Source: Virgibacillus phasianinus
GTDB taxonomy: Bacteria; Bacillota; Bacilli; Bacillales; Amphibacillaceae
Reading direction: 5' to 3'
Length of the DNA stretch: 64,000 nt
NCBI RefSeq assembly: GCF_002216775.1
Contig: NZ_CP022315.1
Location: 2,046,001-2,110,000 of the forward strand
Position 1 is the stretch's first letter, and every line of letters begins with the position of its first letter. The position numbers were made by a program, and so were the translations under genes. The notes below the pieces were generated by a model. That model was given only the letters and a program-made list of their open reading frames with translations, made no database searches and had not been told where the DNA came from. This document shows, piece by piece, positions 35,218 through 43,963 of this stretch.

Positions 35218-36567
35218 ATGACAAATGAAATAGTTTCACAGAAGGAAATAGCTTTACAGATGGTAAAATCCTTCTCCAATAAAATTCAGGAGAATCCTCA
35301 AAATCAGATTATCAAGCATGCCATGATGAAAAATGGAATTCAGGGATCGATTGAAAACAAAGCATCTTCGGTTGCAATGAATCACGTATTTTCCGAGGAA
35401 ATTAAGACTGGGAAAGTGACAAATCAACAGCAAAGCGGACGCTGCTGGATGTTCGCTGCACTAAATACGTTCAATCACAGGTTAAATGATATCTTCAACC
35501 TGAAGGACTTTGAGCTGTCACAGAATTATACAAACTTCTGGGATAAATTTGAAAAGGCGAATTACTTCTTGGAAAATGTCCTGGAGACTGCTGATGAACC
35601 GCTTGATGGCCGACTGGTTTCATGGATTTTAGCAACGCCCCAGCAGGACGGTGGGCAATGGGATATGCTGGTTTCACTGATTGATAAGTATGGTATTGTG
35701 CCAAAACAAGTAATGCCAGAGACTTTTCACAGCAGCAAATCTAGTGAACTAAACAATCTGCTGGACGCAAAGCTGCGGGAAGATGCTAGTAAACTACGCG
35801 AGCTACATAAAGAAGGAACAGATTTGCAAGAGGTCAAAGAAGCAATGCTGTCCGAGATTTATACGATTCTTGTTTATGCGCTTGGTGAACCGCCACAGAC
35901 ATTTGACTTTGAATTCCGGGATGAAGATAACGTCTTCCACCGCGAAGAAGGAATTACGCCACAGGAATTTTATCAAAAATACGTGGGATTAAATCTGGAT
36001 GATTATGTGAGCATTATCAATGCTCCGACAGCGGATAAACCATATGGTAAAACGTATACGGTCGAGCGGCTTGGCAATGTGATTGGAGGCGCGCCGATCA
36101 AGTATTTGAACGTGGATATGGAAACGTTAAAAGAACTGGCTGTCGAGCAGATTAAGGATAATGAAAGTGTCTGGTTCGGCTGTGACGTTGGTCAGGATTC
36201 CAATCGCAAGGACGGGATCATGGATTCATCCATCTATGATTACGAGAATGCGTTCGGATTTCCTATCCATCTGTCAAAAGCGGACCGCCTTGACTACCAC
36301 GACGGCATGCTGACACATGCAATGGTTCTGACTGGAGTCAACCTTGTGAACGGCAAGCCGAATAGATGGAAGGTCGAGAATAGCTGGGGTGAAAAGGTAG
36401 GAAATAAGGGATATTTCGTGATGAGTGATAATTGGATGAATGATTATACATACCAAGTCGTCGTTCATAAAAAATATCTCTCCGAAGGGTTGAGGAAAGC
36501 CTGGGAACAGGAACCAATTACTCTTAAACCATGGGATCCAATGGGGTCTTTAGCGATGATGAAATAA
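35218..36567 (+). CDS. pepC: Aminopeptidase C (bleomycin hydrolase family)
   Basis: A 449-residue C1B cysteine aminopeptidase. The triad is seen in QQSGRCWMFAALN (Cys), HAMVLTGV (His) and KVENSWGEKVG (Asn); the N-terminal Gln of the oxyanion hole is in the same QQSGRCW block. Length matches PepC. ATG follows AAAGGGGAGAATACAG. It is a cytoplasmic homohexameric peptidase, by family knowledge. A terminator follows; no operon partner. Confidence 0.94.
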   Translation: MTNEIVSQKEIALQMVKSFSNKIQENPQNQIIKHAMMKNGIQGSIENKASSVAMNHVFSEEIKTGKVTNQQQSGRCWMFAALNTFNHRLNDIFNLKDFELSQNYTNFWDKFEKANYFLENVLETADEPLDGRLVSWILATPQQDGGQWDMLVSLIDKYGIVPKQVMPETFHSSKSSELNNLLDAKLREDASKLRELHKEGTDLQEVKEAMLSEIYTILVYALGEPPQTFDFEFRDEDNVFHREEGITPQEFYQKYVGLNLDDYVSIINAPTADKPYGKTYTVERLGNVIGGAPIKYLNVDMETLKELAVEQIKDNESVWFGCDVGQDSNRKDGIMDSSIYDYENAFGFPIHLSKADRLDYHDGMLTHAMVLTGVNLVNGKPNRWKVENSWGEKVGNKGYFVMSDNWMNDYTYQVVVHKKYLSEGLRKAWEQEPITLKPWDPMGSLAMMK

Positions 36568-36575
36568 GAAAGAAC

Positions 36576-36610
36576 GCCCGGTGTCCAATTATGGCCGCCG
36601 GGTTTTGTTT
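36576..36610 (+). terminator. Probable terminator after pepC
   Basis: GCCCGG..CC (36576-36585) pairs with GG..CCGGG up to 36602, then TTTTGTTT. The stem has internal mismatches but the T-tract placement is right. Confidence 0.6.
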
Positions 36611-36684
36611 ACACTACTCACGGGAATACTGTACCAAGGTGAATGATAAGATAAGCATCCAATCAGGAAGAAAGAAGTGACAAT

Positions 36685-37368
36685 ATGAAGGCCTACCAAA
36701 TCAAAATCGAATTAATTGGGTCAGAACCTTTAATTTGGCGGCGGGTAATAATGCCAGCTGGAGCAACGTTTCATAGACTACATAGCATTATTCAAACGGT
36801 GACTAATTTCCAAAGTTATTATACAGATGTATATTATCATCTTTTTTCATTCGATTTACCAGGTGACAATATTAGGGTTACGAATGATGAGCAAGCCTAT
36901 CAGGAACATCAGCATTTTAAGAAAAATCGTAAGGAAATAGAGAAGAAAATGATGAAGGATGTTCCCCCGGAATTTGCAGGAGCTCAAGAGGCACAGCTAG
37001 CTAACTTAAGAACGGTGATACGAAAGCCGACCGGGATCAAGATTGATACGTACATTGAAAAATATGGTTCTATCTATTATACGTATGACTTTGGCGATGA
37101 TTGGCAGTTTTTGATAACGCTAGAGGAAGTTACAGAAGATTATCCGTATGGCTATCCAACATTGCTTGATGGAGCGGAAAATGCACCACCAGAAGATGTT
37201 GGCGGCCTCCCCGGCTATTATGAATTCCTCAACATTTATCACAATGATAATCATCCAGAGCATAAAGAAATCAGAGCCTGGGCAGATGATCAAAATTACA
37301 GAGATTATGACAAAGATTTTATTAATCGTATGCTTAAATTCAGCAAGTATAAGAAAAATGAAAAGTGA
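36685..37368 (+). CDS. pRiA4b ORF-3-like protein
   Basis: A 227-residue protein of the plasmid pRiA4b ORF-3-like family. It begins with IKIELIGSEPLIWRRVIMPAGATFHRLH, the usual opening, and has IYYTYDFGDDWQFLITLEEV, the conserved core. ATG at 36685 follows GAAAGAAGTGACAAT. Function of the family is unresolved; it is sometimes found on plasmids and beside mobile elements, but here no transposase is present. There is no signal peptide. The gene stands alone and ends before a bidirectional terminator. Confidence 0.82.
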   Translation: MKAYQIKIELIGSEPLIWRRVIMPAGATFHRLHSIIQTVTNFQSYYTDVYYHLFSFDLPGDNIRVTNDEQAYQEHQHFKKNRKEIEKKMMKDVPPEFAGAQEAQLANLRTVIRKPTGIKIDTYIEKYGSIYYTYDFGDDWQFLITLEEVTEDYPYGYPTLLDGAENAPPEDVGGLPGYYEFLNIYHNDNHPEHKEIRAWADDQNYRDYDKDFINRMLKFSKYKKNEK

Positions 37369-37463
37369 TGGTTATATTTAATAGAACAGTACTGGTGAAA
37401 AAATAGGTTTTTCTTTTTCAGTATTTGTTAATGATATAGTAGTTAATTTGCTGAACTCGGGCA

Positions 37464-37510
37464 AAACAAAAAACACGGTTTCCCGAATAATAGTGGAAAC
37501 CGTGTTTTTT
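37464..37510. terminator. Bidirectional terminator between pRiA4b-like gene and tRNA-Ala
   Basis: AACACGGTTTCC (37472-37483) pairs with GGAAACCGTGTT (37495-37506); A-rich bases precede and T-run follows, so it works in both directions: for the rightward gene and for the leftward tRNA-Ala. Confidence 0.85.
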
Positions 37511-37519
37511 ATTTGGTTA

Positions 37520-37592
37520 TGGAGCATAGCGGGCTCGAACCGCTGACCTCTTGCATGCCATGCAAGCGTTCTCCCAGCTGAACTAATGCCCC
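37520..37592 (-). tRNA. tRNA-Ala (anticodon GGC)
   Basis: The minus strand reads GGGGCATTAGTTCAGCTGGG ... TTCGAGCCCGCTATGCTCCA. Acceptor stem GGGGCAT/ATGCTCC, anticodon stem CTTGC/GCAAG with loop ATGGCAT (anticodon GGC), T-loop TTCGAGC. The 3' CCA is not encoded, so it is added after transcription, unlike the tRNA-Thr at 33.8 kb. Confidence 0.95.
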
Positions 37593-37738
37593 GAATATTT
37601 CCTATTACAATTATATGCTTTTTATAGAAATTTTCAAGTAGTAGAGAAGCAGAAATTTATATCTGTATTTTTTGATTATTTATTATTGACAGATATTTAT
37701 TAACCCTTTAATATGGTATTCGAGATTAGAATTCAACA

Positions 37739-38332
37739 ATGTTGAATAATAAGAAACCAACTAGAATGGAGGGGCATTTCATAGACTTTTCATTAATTGG
37801 AAATCGGGTGCGTCAGGCACGTTTAAACAAACAGTTGACACAGCAGGAATTATCGGAGCGGTGCGGATTTACCAAAAGCCTCTTATCAAAAATTGAGAAT
37901 GGGCGCATCTCTGTAGCGATTGCCAGTCTGTCGAAAATTGCAGATAATCTGGAACTGCCAATTTCCTGGTTTATCGAGCAGCATGAGGAGGAAGACTTGG
38001 TTATCGTTCCGGCTGATAAAAGGGATGTCGTAAGCGAGCGTGATGATATGGGGTACTCCTTTGAAACGCTGGCTAACTTTTCCCGGTTTAGTCCAATAGA
38101 ACCGACCATCATTACAATCGATCCCAGCCTAAAAAGGGTTGAACCATACCATCACAAAGAAAATGAATTTATTTATATTTTGGAAGGAAAAGTCAGGTTA
38201 AGCTATGATAATTCTATTCATCTTATGCACAAGAATGACAGCGCTTACTTCAAGGGGGAGAAACCTCATATTTTTCTTCCTGCAAACAATGACCGCGCAA
38301 GAGTATTAACTATTTTTATAAGGCAAGCATGA
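37739..38332 (+). CDS. XRE-family regulator with C-terminal cupin domain
   Basis: A 197-residue regulator of the HTH-plus-cupin kind: HTH_3 (IGNRVRQARLNKQLTQQELSERC, FTKSLLSKIENGR) and a cupin (RVEPYHHKENEFIYILEGKVRLSY, ..GEKPHIF). The start is uncertain: the ATG at 37739 has no ribosome site, ATG 37766 overlaps the strong GGAGGGG at 37768-37774, and the conserved domain begins at ATAGACTTTTCA (37781), whose ATA lies 6 bases after that site. It is upstream of, and in the same direction as, a degradative HMG-CoA reductase and a TctA-like permease, so it likely senses a metabolite of that pathway. Confidence 0.82.
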   Translation: MLNNKKPTRMEGHFIDFSLIGNRVRQARLNKQLTQQELSERCGFTKSLLSKIENGRISVAIASLSKIADNLELPISWFIEQHEEEDLVIVPADKRDVVSERDDMGYSFETLANFSRFSPIEPTIITIDPSLKRVEPYHHKENEFIYILEGKVRLSYDNSIHLMHKNDSAYFKGEKPHIFLPANNDRARVLTIFIRQA

Positions 38333-38437
38333 AAAAATAGTAATCTAAGAAAATGGTACTGCGACAGGATAACAGTTCGTTTCAAAAACACTTGATCACA
38401 GCTAAGATTTTCTAAAATAAAACAAAGGATGATTAAC

Positions 38438-39706
38438 ATGACAGGTACACGAATCCCGGGTTTTTATAACCTTTCACCAGAAGAACGTTTGGATTTAATA
38501 GCAGAAACAGCAAATTTAACTGAGGATGAAAAAAAGGTGTTAATGGGCTTATCGCCATTATCGATTACCAGGGCAAATAGAATGGTTGAAAACGTGATTG
38601 GTTTTATACCGATCCCGCTAGGAGTGGCGGCAAATTTCAAAGTAAACAATAAAGAAACCTTTGTCCCAATGGCTACTGAGGAGCCTTCCGTTATTGCAGC
38701 AGCAAGTCATGCCGCCAAACTGGCATATGAGACGGGTGGTTTTTTTGCCACTACAACTGGATCCATTATGCGCGGGCAAATCCAGCTGACGAATATCCAA
38801 AATCCATATGGTGAGATGGCCCGCCTCTATGAAAACAAGGGACGGATTCTGGAACTTTGCAATGAGCAGGACCCGACACTTGTTTCGCTGGGCGGCGGTG
38901 CGAAGGATATCGAGGTTCATATCATTGAGGAAGGCGAAAGTCCGATGATTGTTTTACACCTGCTGGTCGATACCAGGGATGCGATGGGAGCTAATGCTGT
39001 CAATACGATGGCGGAAGCAGTGGCTCCATTGATCGAATCCATCACCCATGGCAGGGTTAACCTTAGGATTATTTCAAATCTTGCCGATAAACGGCTGGTC
39101 AGGGTGCGCGGGGAGTTTAAGCGGGAAACAATTGGCGGGGCTAAGGTAGTCAATGATATTATAGAAGCATATAAACTGGCTGATGTTGATCCTTACCGGG
39201 CTACAACACATAATAAAGGAATTATGAACGGGATTTCCGCCGTTGTTCTTGCTACAGGTAATGATACACGGGCGATTGAGGCTGGAGCACATGCATATGC
39301 CGCAAGATCAGGGCGTTACCGCTCACTGACACATTGGGAGAAAAATCATGAAGGGGATTTAGTTGGCACGATGGAAATTCCGATGGCTGTGGGGATTGTT
39401 GGCGGTGGCACTAAGTCAAACCCTGTAGCAAATTTAGCCCTTAAAGTTCTTGGTGTGAAAACAGCAGAGGAACTTGCCGGAATAATTGCGGCGACGGGTC
39501 TCGCCCAAAATTTTGGAGGATTAAAGGCGTTAGCAACAGAAGGTATCCAAAAAGGGCATATGGCGCTGCATGCCCGAAGTTTAGCGTTAATGGCTGGTGC
39601 CGATGAAAGCAATATCGATGCGATTGTTGAGCGTGCAGTCCAGGATCAGGATGTCCGTTATGATCATATTCTTGCTATAATAAACTCAGAAGAGGGGAGA
39701 GGGTAA
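38438..39706 (+). CDS. mvaA: Hydroxymethylglutaryl-CoA reductase, degradative (class II)
   Basis: A 422-residue class II HMG-CoA reductase. The signatures include ENVIGFIPIPLGVA, VDTRDAMGANAVNTMAE (catalytic Asp region), THNKGIMNGISAV (catalytic Lys) and GGTKSNPVANLALKVLG; the late LHARSLALMAG provides the C-terminal histidine segment. ATG at 38438 is preferred because AAAGGAT lies 7 bases upstream (a nearer ATG at 38429 overlaps it). In Pseudomonas mevalonii this enzyme runs from mevalonate to HMG-CoA and allows growth on mevalonate. The rest of a mevalonate synthesis pathway is absent here, whereas membrane carriers follow, favouring catabolism. No HMG-CoA lyase (mvaB) is in the window. Confidence 0.9.
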   Translation: MTGTRIPGFYNLSPEERLDLIAETANLTEDEKKVLMGLSPLSITRANRMVENVIGFIPIPLGVAANFKVNNKETFVPMATEEPSVIAAASHAAKLAYETGGFFATTTGSIMRGQIQLTNIQNPYGEMARLYENKGRILELCNEQDPTLVSLGGGAKDIEVHIIEEGESPMIVLHLLVDTRDAMGANAVNTMAEAVAPLIESITHGRVNLRIISNLADKRLVRVRGEFKRETIGGAKVVNDIIEAYKLADVDPYRATTHNKGIMNGISAVVLATGNDTRAIEAGAHAYAARSGRYRSLTHWEKNHEGDLVGTMEIPMAVGIVGGGTKSNPVANLALKVLGVKTAEELAGIIAATGLAQNFGGLKALATEGIQKGHMALHARSLALMAGADESNIDAIVERAVQDQDVRYDHILAIINSEEGRG

Positions 39707-39709
39707 CGA

Positions 39710-40138
39710 GTGAATGATGAAATGAAGTCAAGTGAATCGGAATCCGATTATTATGTTGAAATTTTAGGGGATACGGTTTCACCATCCCATGTGCTTTACT
39801 CTATTTTGATAAGCATCGTTCTTGGATTAGGCGGTTTCTTGATTGGGAAACAATTTTTTCCGCTGGTTGCTGAGGATACAATGGTCAATTCTTATTCACT
39901 GCTTCTTGGCATTGCGGGGTGTGTGGCTGCACTAGTACTTTCTGCAATTTTATTTCGTCCGAAGCGAATATTGACGGAATCGCAGGCAAATAAAGAAGAT
40001 GCTAATAAACTATTGAAGGATTTACAGGTCGACCTGGATGAAGAGTATGAAGTAATAAGGAAAGATCCAGTCACTAGAAAAGAAATGGAAGACTTGCAAA
40101 TTGCTGATATTTTTACGCATGATGAAAAGGAGAAGTAA
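39710..40138 (+). CDS. Small two-TM membrane protein, TctB-position partner of the permease
   Basis: A 142-residue protein starting GTG 39710 behind AGGGGAGAGGG, 3 bases after the reductase stop. Two hydrophobic helices (about residues 23-43 and 62-80) are followed by an acidic and helical C-terminal tail (KILTESQANKEDANKLLKDLQVDLDEEYEVI). It stands where a small TctB-like subunit stands in tripartite tricarboxylate transporters, though TctB usually has four helices, so homology is not claimed. Four bases separate it from the next gene. A coupled transport function is likely. Confidence 0.7.
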   Translation: MNDEMKSSESESDYYVEILGDTVSPSHVLYSILISIVLGLGGFLIGKQFFPLVAEDTMVNSYSLLLGIAGCVAALVLSAILFRPKRILTESQANKEDANKLLKDLQVDLDEEYEVIRKDPVTRKEMEDLQIADIFTHDEKEK

Positions 40139-40141
40139 ACA

Positions 40142-41491
40142 ATGGACATTTATGTAATTTCAATCTTGTTGGCAGTTGTTGGCGGTGTCCTGTTTACACT
40201 AATCGGATTGATTTCCGGGTCGGATGAAACCGCTACCATGGTTCCATTCACCTTGTTGGTTATTTTACTTGGAGCACCACCTGTTGCTGTATTTTCATTT
40301 TTCATGGCAGCAGTTATCTCGAAGCATCTGACCCATGCTGCGCCAACGGCTCTAATGGGGATTCCAGGAGATACCATGATGGTGCCGCTGCTTGACTATA
40401 CAGAAACACTCAGGAAATTAGGAGTTCCCCATATCGCAGTGCGAAAAATGATATCAGGCGGACTGATTGGCGCATTAATTTCTTTTCCGGTTTCCCTTTT
40501 ATTTGCGCAATTCCTTGGCCAATTTGCTGAGTTTTTTAAGGAGTATACGGGCGTCATTTTTGCTGTAGCAGCAGTAATTATTGCTTATTTTTCCAAAGGT
40601 AAATGGGTAAGTGTATTGCTAATTGTTCCATTTGCTATGCTTATACAGGGTCTGAATCTATTAAGCTTTGAAGTATTGGGAAAAAATTTGGCGATAAGTT
40701 TCTTTTTAGGTATTGCAATTGGGCCGATGTTTTCTGATATATTAATAGCTTTATCCTCCAGCGCGAGGAAGGATGTGGTCCGGAAACATCCGCAAAAATA
40801 TAATCTTGCGCCGGAAATCAAATCGTGGTCTGGCTATTTTCCGAACCCGCTGCGGATTTTAACGAGTCCGCAAAAATGGTTCACTTCCTTTTCATCTTTT
40901 ATAACATCATTTACTTTTACGTTTAGTCCAACGGGAATGACTGCCCTAATGGGGGAACTTGTCGGTTCACGAATTAAGGGTCTTTATAAACGTTCGACGA
41001 CAACTGTTTCGGTTATGAATGGTGTTACCGAGTCTACATATATTGCTGAAACGATTATTCCATTAGTTGCCTTTGGGCTCCCATTAAGTCCGATGGCATT
41101 AGGTCCAGCTGCCGCATTATTTAATGCACCGCCAGTATTTTCAGTAGACCATAATTTGCACCATCTGATGTCATCATGGGACTTCTTTATTTTTGGGGCT
41201 ATTGGTCTGATTGTCGGAGCAATAATCGCGTATCCTTTTGTCATGAATTACTCACGCAAGGCTACAGTTTTTATTATGAAATATATTAGTCAGGAAGCTA
41301 TTATTGGCATGTTTATTGCTATTGTTTGTGTGATTGCCTATTATGAGGGACAGGTTACCGGGATACTTGTAACCTTTACCGTTGCGGCTGTCGGGGGATT
41401 GTTTAACCGGATTCTTGGTGTTGGTTCGGGCGTGCAATTTATGATTTATTATGGTTCCGCCTGGATCATGGCTGTATTGATCGGACTTTAA
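40142..41491 (+). CDS. TctA-like tripartite tricarboxylate transporter permease
   Basis: A 449-residue membrane protein with about 11-12 hydrophobic segments. The block HAAPTALMGIPGDTMMVPLLD resembles the GIPG-type signature of TctA permeases (here GIPGDT), and a second half with FTFSPTGMTALMGELVGSR is consistent with an internal repeat. Start ATG follows AAAGGAGAAGTAAACA. No periplasmic solute-binding protein (TctC) is nearby, so it may work without one or with a remote one. Upstream are a small membrane protein and a degradative HMG-CoA reductase, so mevalonate or a similar branched hydroxy-acid is the best guess for the cargo. Confidence 0.75.
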   Translation: MDIYVISILLAVVGGVLFTLIGLISGSDETATMVPFTLLVILLGAPPVAVFSFFMAAVISKHLTHAAPTALMGIPGDTMMVPLLDYTETLRKLGVPHIAVRKMISGGLIGALISFPVSLLFAQFLGQFAEFFKEYTGVIFAVAAVIIAYFSKGKWVSVLLIVPFAMLIQGLNLLSFEVLGKNLAISFFLGIAIGPMFSDILIALSSSARKDVVRKHPQKYNLAPEIKSWSGYFPNPLRILTSPQKWFTSFSSFITSFTFTFSPTGMTALMGELVGSRIKGLYKRSTTTVSVMNGVTESTYIAETIIPLVAFGLPLSPMALGPAAALFNAPPVFSVDHNLHHLMSSWDFFIFGAIGLIVGAIIAYPFVMNYSRKATVFIMKYISQEAIIGMFIAIVCVIAYYEGQVTGILVTFTVAAVGGLFNRILGVGSGVQFMIYYGSAWIMAVLIGL

Positions 41492-41501
41492 TTTTATGTA
41501 T

Positions 41502-41525
41502 GGTGCCTGTACAAATGCAGGCACC
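41502..41525. terminator. Hairpin between convergent permease and YitT genes
   Basis: GGTGCCTG (41502-41509) pairs with CAGGCACC (41518-41525). No strong T-run, so termination strength is uncertain, but the 40-base convergent gap fits. Confidence 0.5.
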
Positions 41526-41530
41526 AGCCA

Positions 41531-42364
41531 TCAAGCTCCTTTATACCCTTTTCTGAATATCTCCTGTACATTGTGCACCGTCACATAGGCGATCGGATCG
41601 ATATCCTCGATGATCTTTCGAAGCTGGACAATTTCCTGTTTATTGATAACTAGATAAAGAACTTCTCGATTTTCTTTCGTATAGCCGCCCCGGCCTTCTA
41701 AAATAGTCAAACCGCGCTCCATTTTATTGATTACCTGTTCTAGCACTGCGTCCGGGTGTTCAGAAATAATCATCACCGCCGTACGTTCATTGGCGCCTTC
41801 CACAATGATATCAATGACCTTAGCCCCGACATATACGGAGATCAGCGTGTACATAGCTTTTTCCTGACCAATGATAAAAGAGGACCCTGCAATTACGATG
41901 ATATCGATGATGAGCATTCCTTTTCCAATACTCCAGCCAAGAAGTTGATTGGACAGCCGCGCAAGGATAGCCGAACCACCTGAAGTCCCGCCGGTGCGGA
42001 ATATCAGACCGAGTCCAAGTCCAACCGTCAAACCGGCGAATAAGGCAGCAAGCAATGTATCGCCATTAATCTCTTGTCCGATATGATCTGTTACAAATAG
42101 GAAAAGAGAGGTAAACAGGATGGAAATGACCGTATACCAAATGATTCGTTTACTGAAAAACTTGTAGCCAATTGCCAATAATAACGTGTTCACTACAAAG
42201 TTAACAAGCCCCGGCGACCAGTCAAATAAATAATACGTAACGATAGTAACCCCGATCACACCACCCTCAGATAAGCGGTTCGGGATGGCAAAATAATTAA
42301 TGCCGATTGCAAATATTAGTGACCCAATAATAATAAGAATAATGTCCTTCGTAGTTCTATTCAT
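41531..42364 (-). CDS. YitT family membrane protein (DUF2179)
   Basis: A 277-residue protein with six hydrophobic segments in the N-terminal two-thirds (RLSEGGVIGVTIVTYYLFDWSPG and GLIFRTGGTSGGSAILARL are the family's glycine-rich blocks) and a cytoplasmic DUF2179 domain (EHPDAVLEQVINKMERGLTILEGRGGYT). ATG follows GGGAGGGATGATAG. Function of YitT proteins is not firmly known. It is transcribed leftward alone. Confidence 0.88.
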   Translation of the reverse strand: MNRTTKDIILIIIGSLIFAIGINYFAIPNRLSEGGVIGVTIVTYYLFDWSPGLVNFVVNTLLLAIGYKFFSKRIIWYTVISILFTSLFLFVTDHIGQEINGDTLLAALFAGLTVGLGLGLIFRTGGTSGGSAILARLSNQLLGWSIGKGMLIIDIIVIAGSSFIIGQEKAMYTLISVYVGAKVIDIIVEGANERTAVMIISEHPDAVLEQVINKMERGLTILEGRGGYTKENREVLYLVINKQEIVQLRKIIEDIDPIAYVTVHNVQEIFRKGYKGA

Positions 42365-42448
42365 CTATCATCCCTCCCACAAACTATCCTAAGTATATAG
42401 GTAATGGGCAGGGTCTGTCATCCGGAACTTTCGCAATTATACTCTGGA

Positions 42449-43552
42449 CTACAAATTCCAGTATTTTCTTTGAATCTCTTTTACTTTATCAATGGCCTCT
42501 ATTTGATTTTGATAGACTGGTCCTTCATGATATCCGAGGTCAAATGGGTCCTCAACCTGACTGCGTTTCCCACTAAAGGCTTCCAAAACTTTCAGTGTGC
42601 AAAACGGGACATATGAAGTGCTATAGCCGCCTTCATGGCAAGCAACTAATTTTCCATTACAATGTTTTTCCGCTAGCGCCTTTACCTTTGCAGCCATGTT
42701 ATAAAAACCTTCGGCCGTAACAAGCATCCGTCCGAGCGGGTCAAACCGGCTTGGATCCTGACCAGCGGAGACCAAAATCAGCTCTGGCTGAAACTGATTA
42801 ACAATAGGTTCGATTACTTGTTCAACCGTATAGTCATATCCTTCGTTTCCTGTTCCGGCGGGTAATTCGATGTTAACATTATAACCCAATCCATCTCCTT
42901 CACCGGTATATGTAATAGCGCCGCGGTGTTTCGGGAAAATATTTTCCTGATGCACAGAAATAAATAAAACATCGGGGTCAGCATAAAAAGCACTTTCCGT
43001 TCCATTTCCGTGGTGTACATCCCAATCCAGAATCAATATACGCTTTAGCCCATATATTTCACGGGCATATTTTGCCGCAATCGCAATATTGTTAAATAGA
43101 CAAAATCCCATTCCTCCAGTTTGTTTGGCATGATGGCCAGGGGGACGGGTGAGGGCATAAGCATTGCGGACTTGCTCCTTCATTACTGCGTCCACTGCAG
43201 TTAAAGCCCCGCCGGCAGATAGTAATGCAATTTCATAGGAAGCAGGTCCAACATTAGCGTGTTCACCAGCATCTCCGCCGCCACCTTCGCTTAACGCTTT
43301 AACCCTTTCAATGTAATCGGGTGCATGGTTTTTCTCGATATCTGCACGAGTGGCATACCTCGGCTCTAACTGTTCCAGCTCTTTAATAAATTTGGAACGA
43401 TCCAGTAAATTCTTTATCCGCCGTTTTGTTTCTGGATTTTCCGCATACGCATCTTCCTGTATCCAACCACCCGCATTCAACATTAGCGCGCCATTTCCTG
43501 TTTGATGCCAAAAGTAGCTTTCATCACAGATGAACCCGGTTATCTTTTGCAT
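42449..43552 (-). CDS. Histone deacetylase/acetylpolyamine amidohydrolase family protein
   Basis: A 367-residue arginase/deacetylase-fold protein. Zinc-site and catalytic marks are RPPGHHAKQTGGMGFCLFNN, LDWDVHHGNGTES and SAGQDPSRFDPLG, with HEGGYS near the end. ATG at 43552 is chosen for AGGGTGG just upstream and because conserved sequence begins with ITGFICDESYFWHQTG. Length is typical of acetylpolyamine or acetoin-utilisation-like deacetylases. Substrate is unknown; the divergent ornithine cyclodeaminase-like gene suggests an amine or amino acid derivative. A TTGTCGACAA palindrome lies upstream. Confidence 0.85.
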   Translation of the reverse strand: MQKITGFICDESYFWHQTGNGALMLNAGGWIQEDAYAENPETKRRIKNLLDRSKFIKELEQLEPRYATRADIEKNHAPDYIERVKALSEGGGGDAGEHANVGPASYEIALLSAGGALTAVDAVMKEQVRNAYALTRPPGHHAKQTGGMGFCLFNNIAIAAKYAREIYGLKRILILDWDVHHGNGTESAFYADPDVLFISVHQENIFPKHRGAITYTGEGDGLGYNVNIELPAGTGNEGYDYTVEQVIEPIVNQFQPELILVSAGQDPSRFDPLGRMLVTAEGFYNMAAKVKALAEKHCNGKLVACHEGGYSTSYVPFCTLKVLEAFSGKRSQVEDPFDLGYHEGPVYQNQIEAIDKVKEIQRKYWNL

Positions 43553-43576
43553 GTAGACCACCCTTTTCCTGTTGAC

Positions 43577-43711
43577 TTGTCGACAATATAATAATGAATC
43601 TAAGGTAGCATAAAGTATAGAATAAGTAAACAATTCTAAATAATCCTAAAAATTTGTTGACAAAAAAATTATGTTGACCCTACAATAGTTACTAATATTG
43701 ATTTGTCGATA
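43577..43711. promoter_or_regulatory. Palindrome TTGTCGACAA and related half-site upstream of the deacetylase
   Basis: TTGTCGACAA at 43577-43586 is a perfect 10-bp palindrome, 25 bases upstream of the deacetylase start; TTGTCGATAA at 43703-43712 repeats 9 of 10 bases. They lie in the 411-base gap to the divergent cyclodeaminase-like gene. The rest of the gap shows no gene. GntR-type operators often look like this, but no regulator gene is adjacent. Confidence 0.5.
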
Positions 43712-43963
43712 AAATAGATAACTGAGTATTAAAGAGGTAAGGGTGTCACTGATTTTCAGGCGCATCATCCATTGTAAATGATATTATCAAACCCAGAATG
43801 AAAAAAAAGATGATAAGAAATTGTTGGGATACAGCAAAGTTTCCGTGATTATCATGTCGCTGATTCGTTGTTTCGTTTTTGACAAGATCGTCTGCTTATG
43901 AAGCGACTGATGACGTATATGCAGTAAAATGATCGTAGAAAAAATATTAGAAGGGGTGCTAAC

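Noticed and set aside
36685-37368. A transposon passenger gene signalling a mobile element
   Set aside because: The pRiA4b ORF-3 family is sometimes plasmid- or transposon-borne, but no transposase, inverted repeats or target duplications were seen around it.
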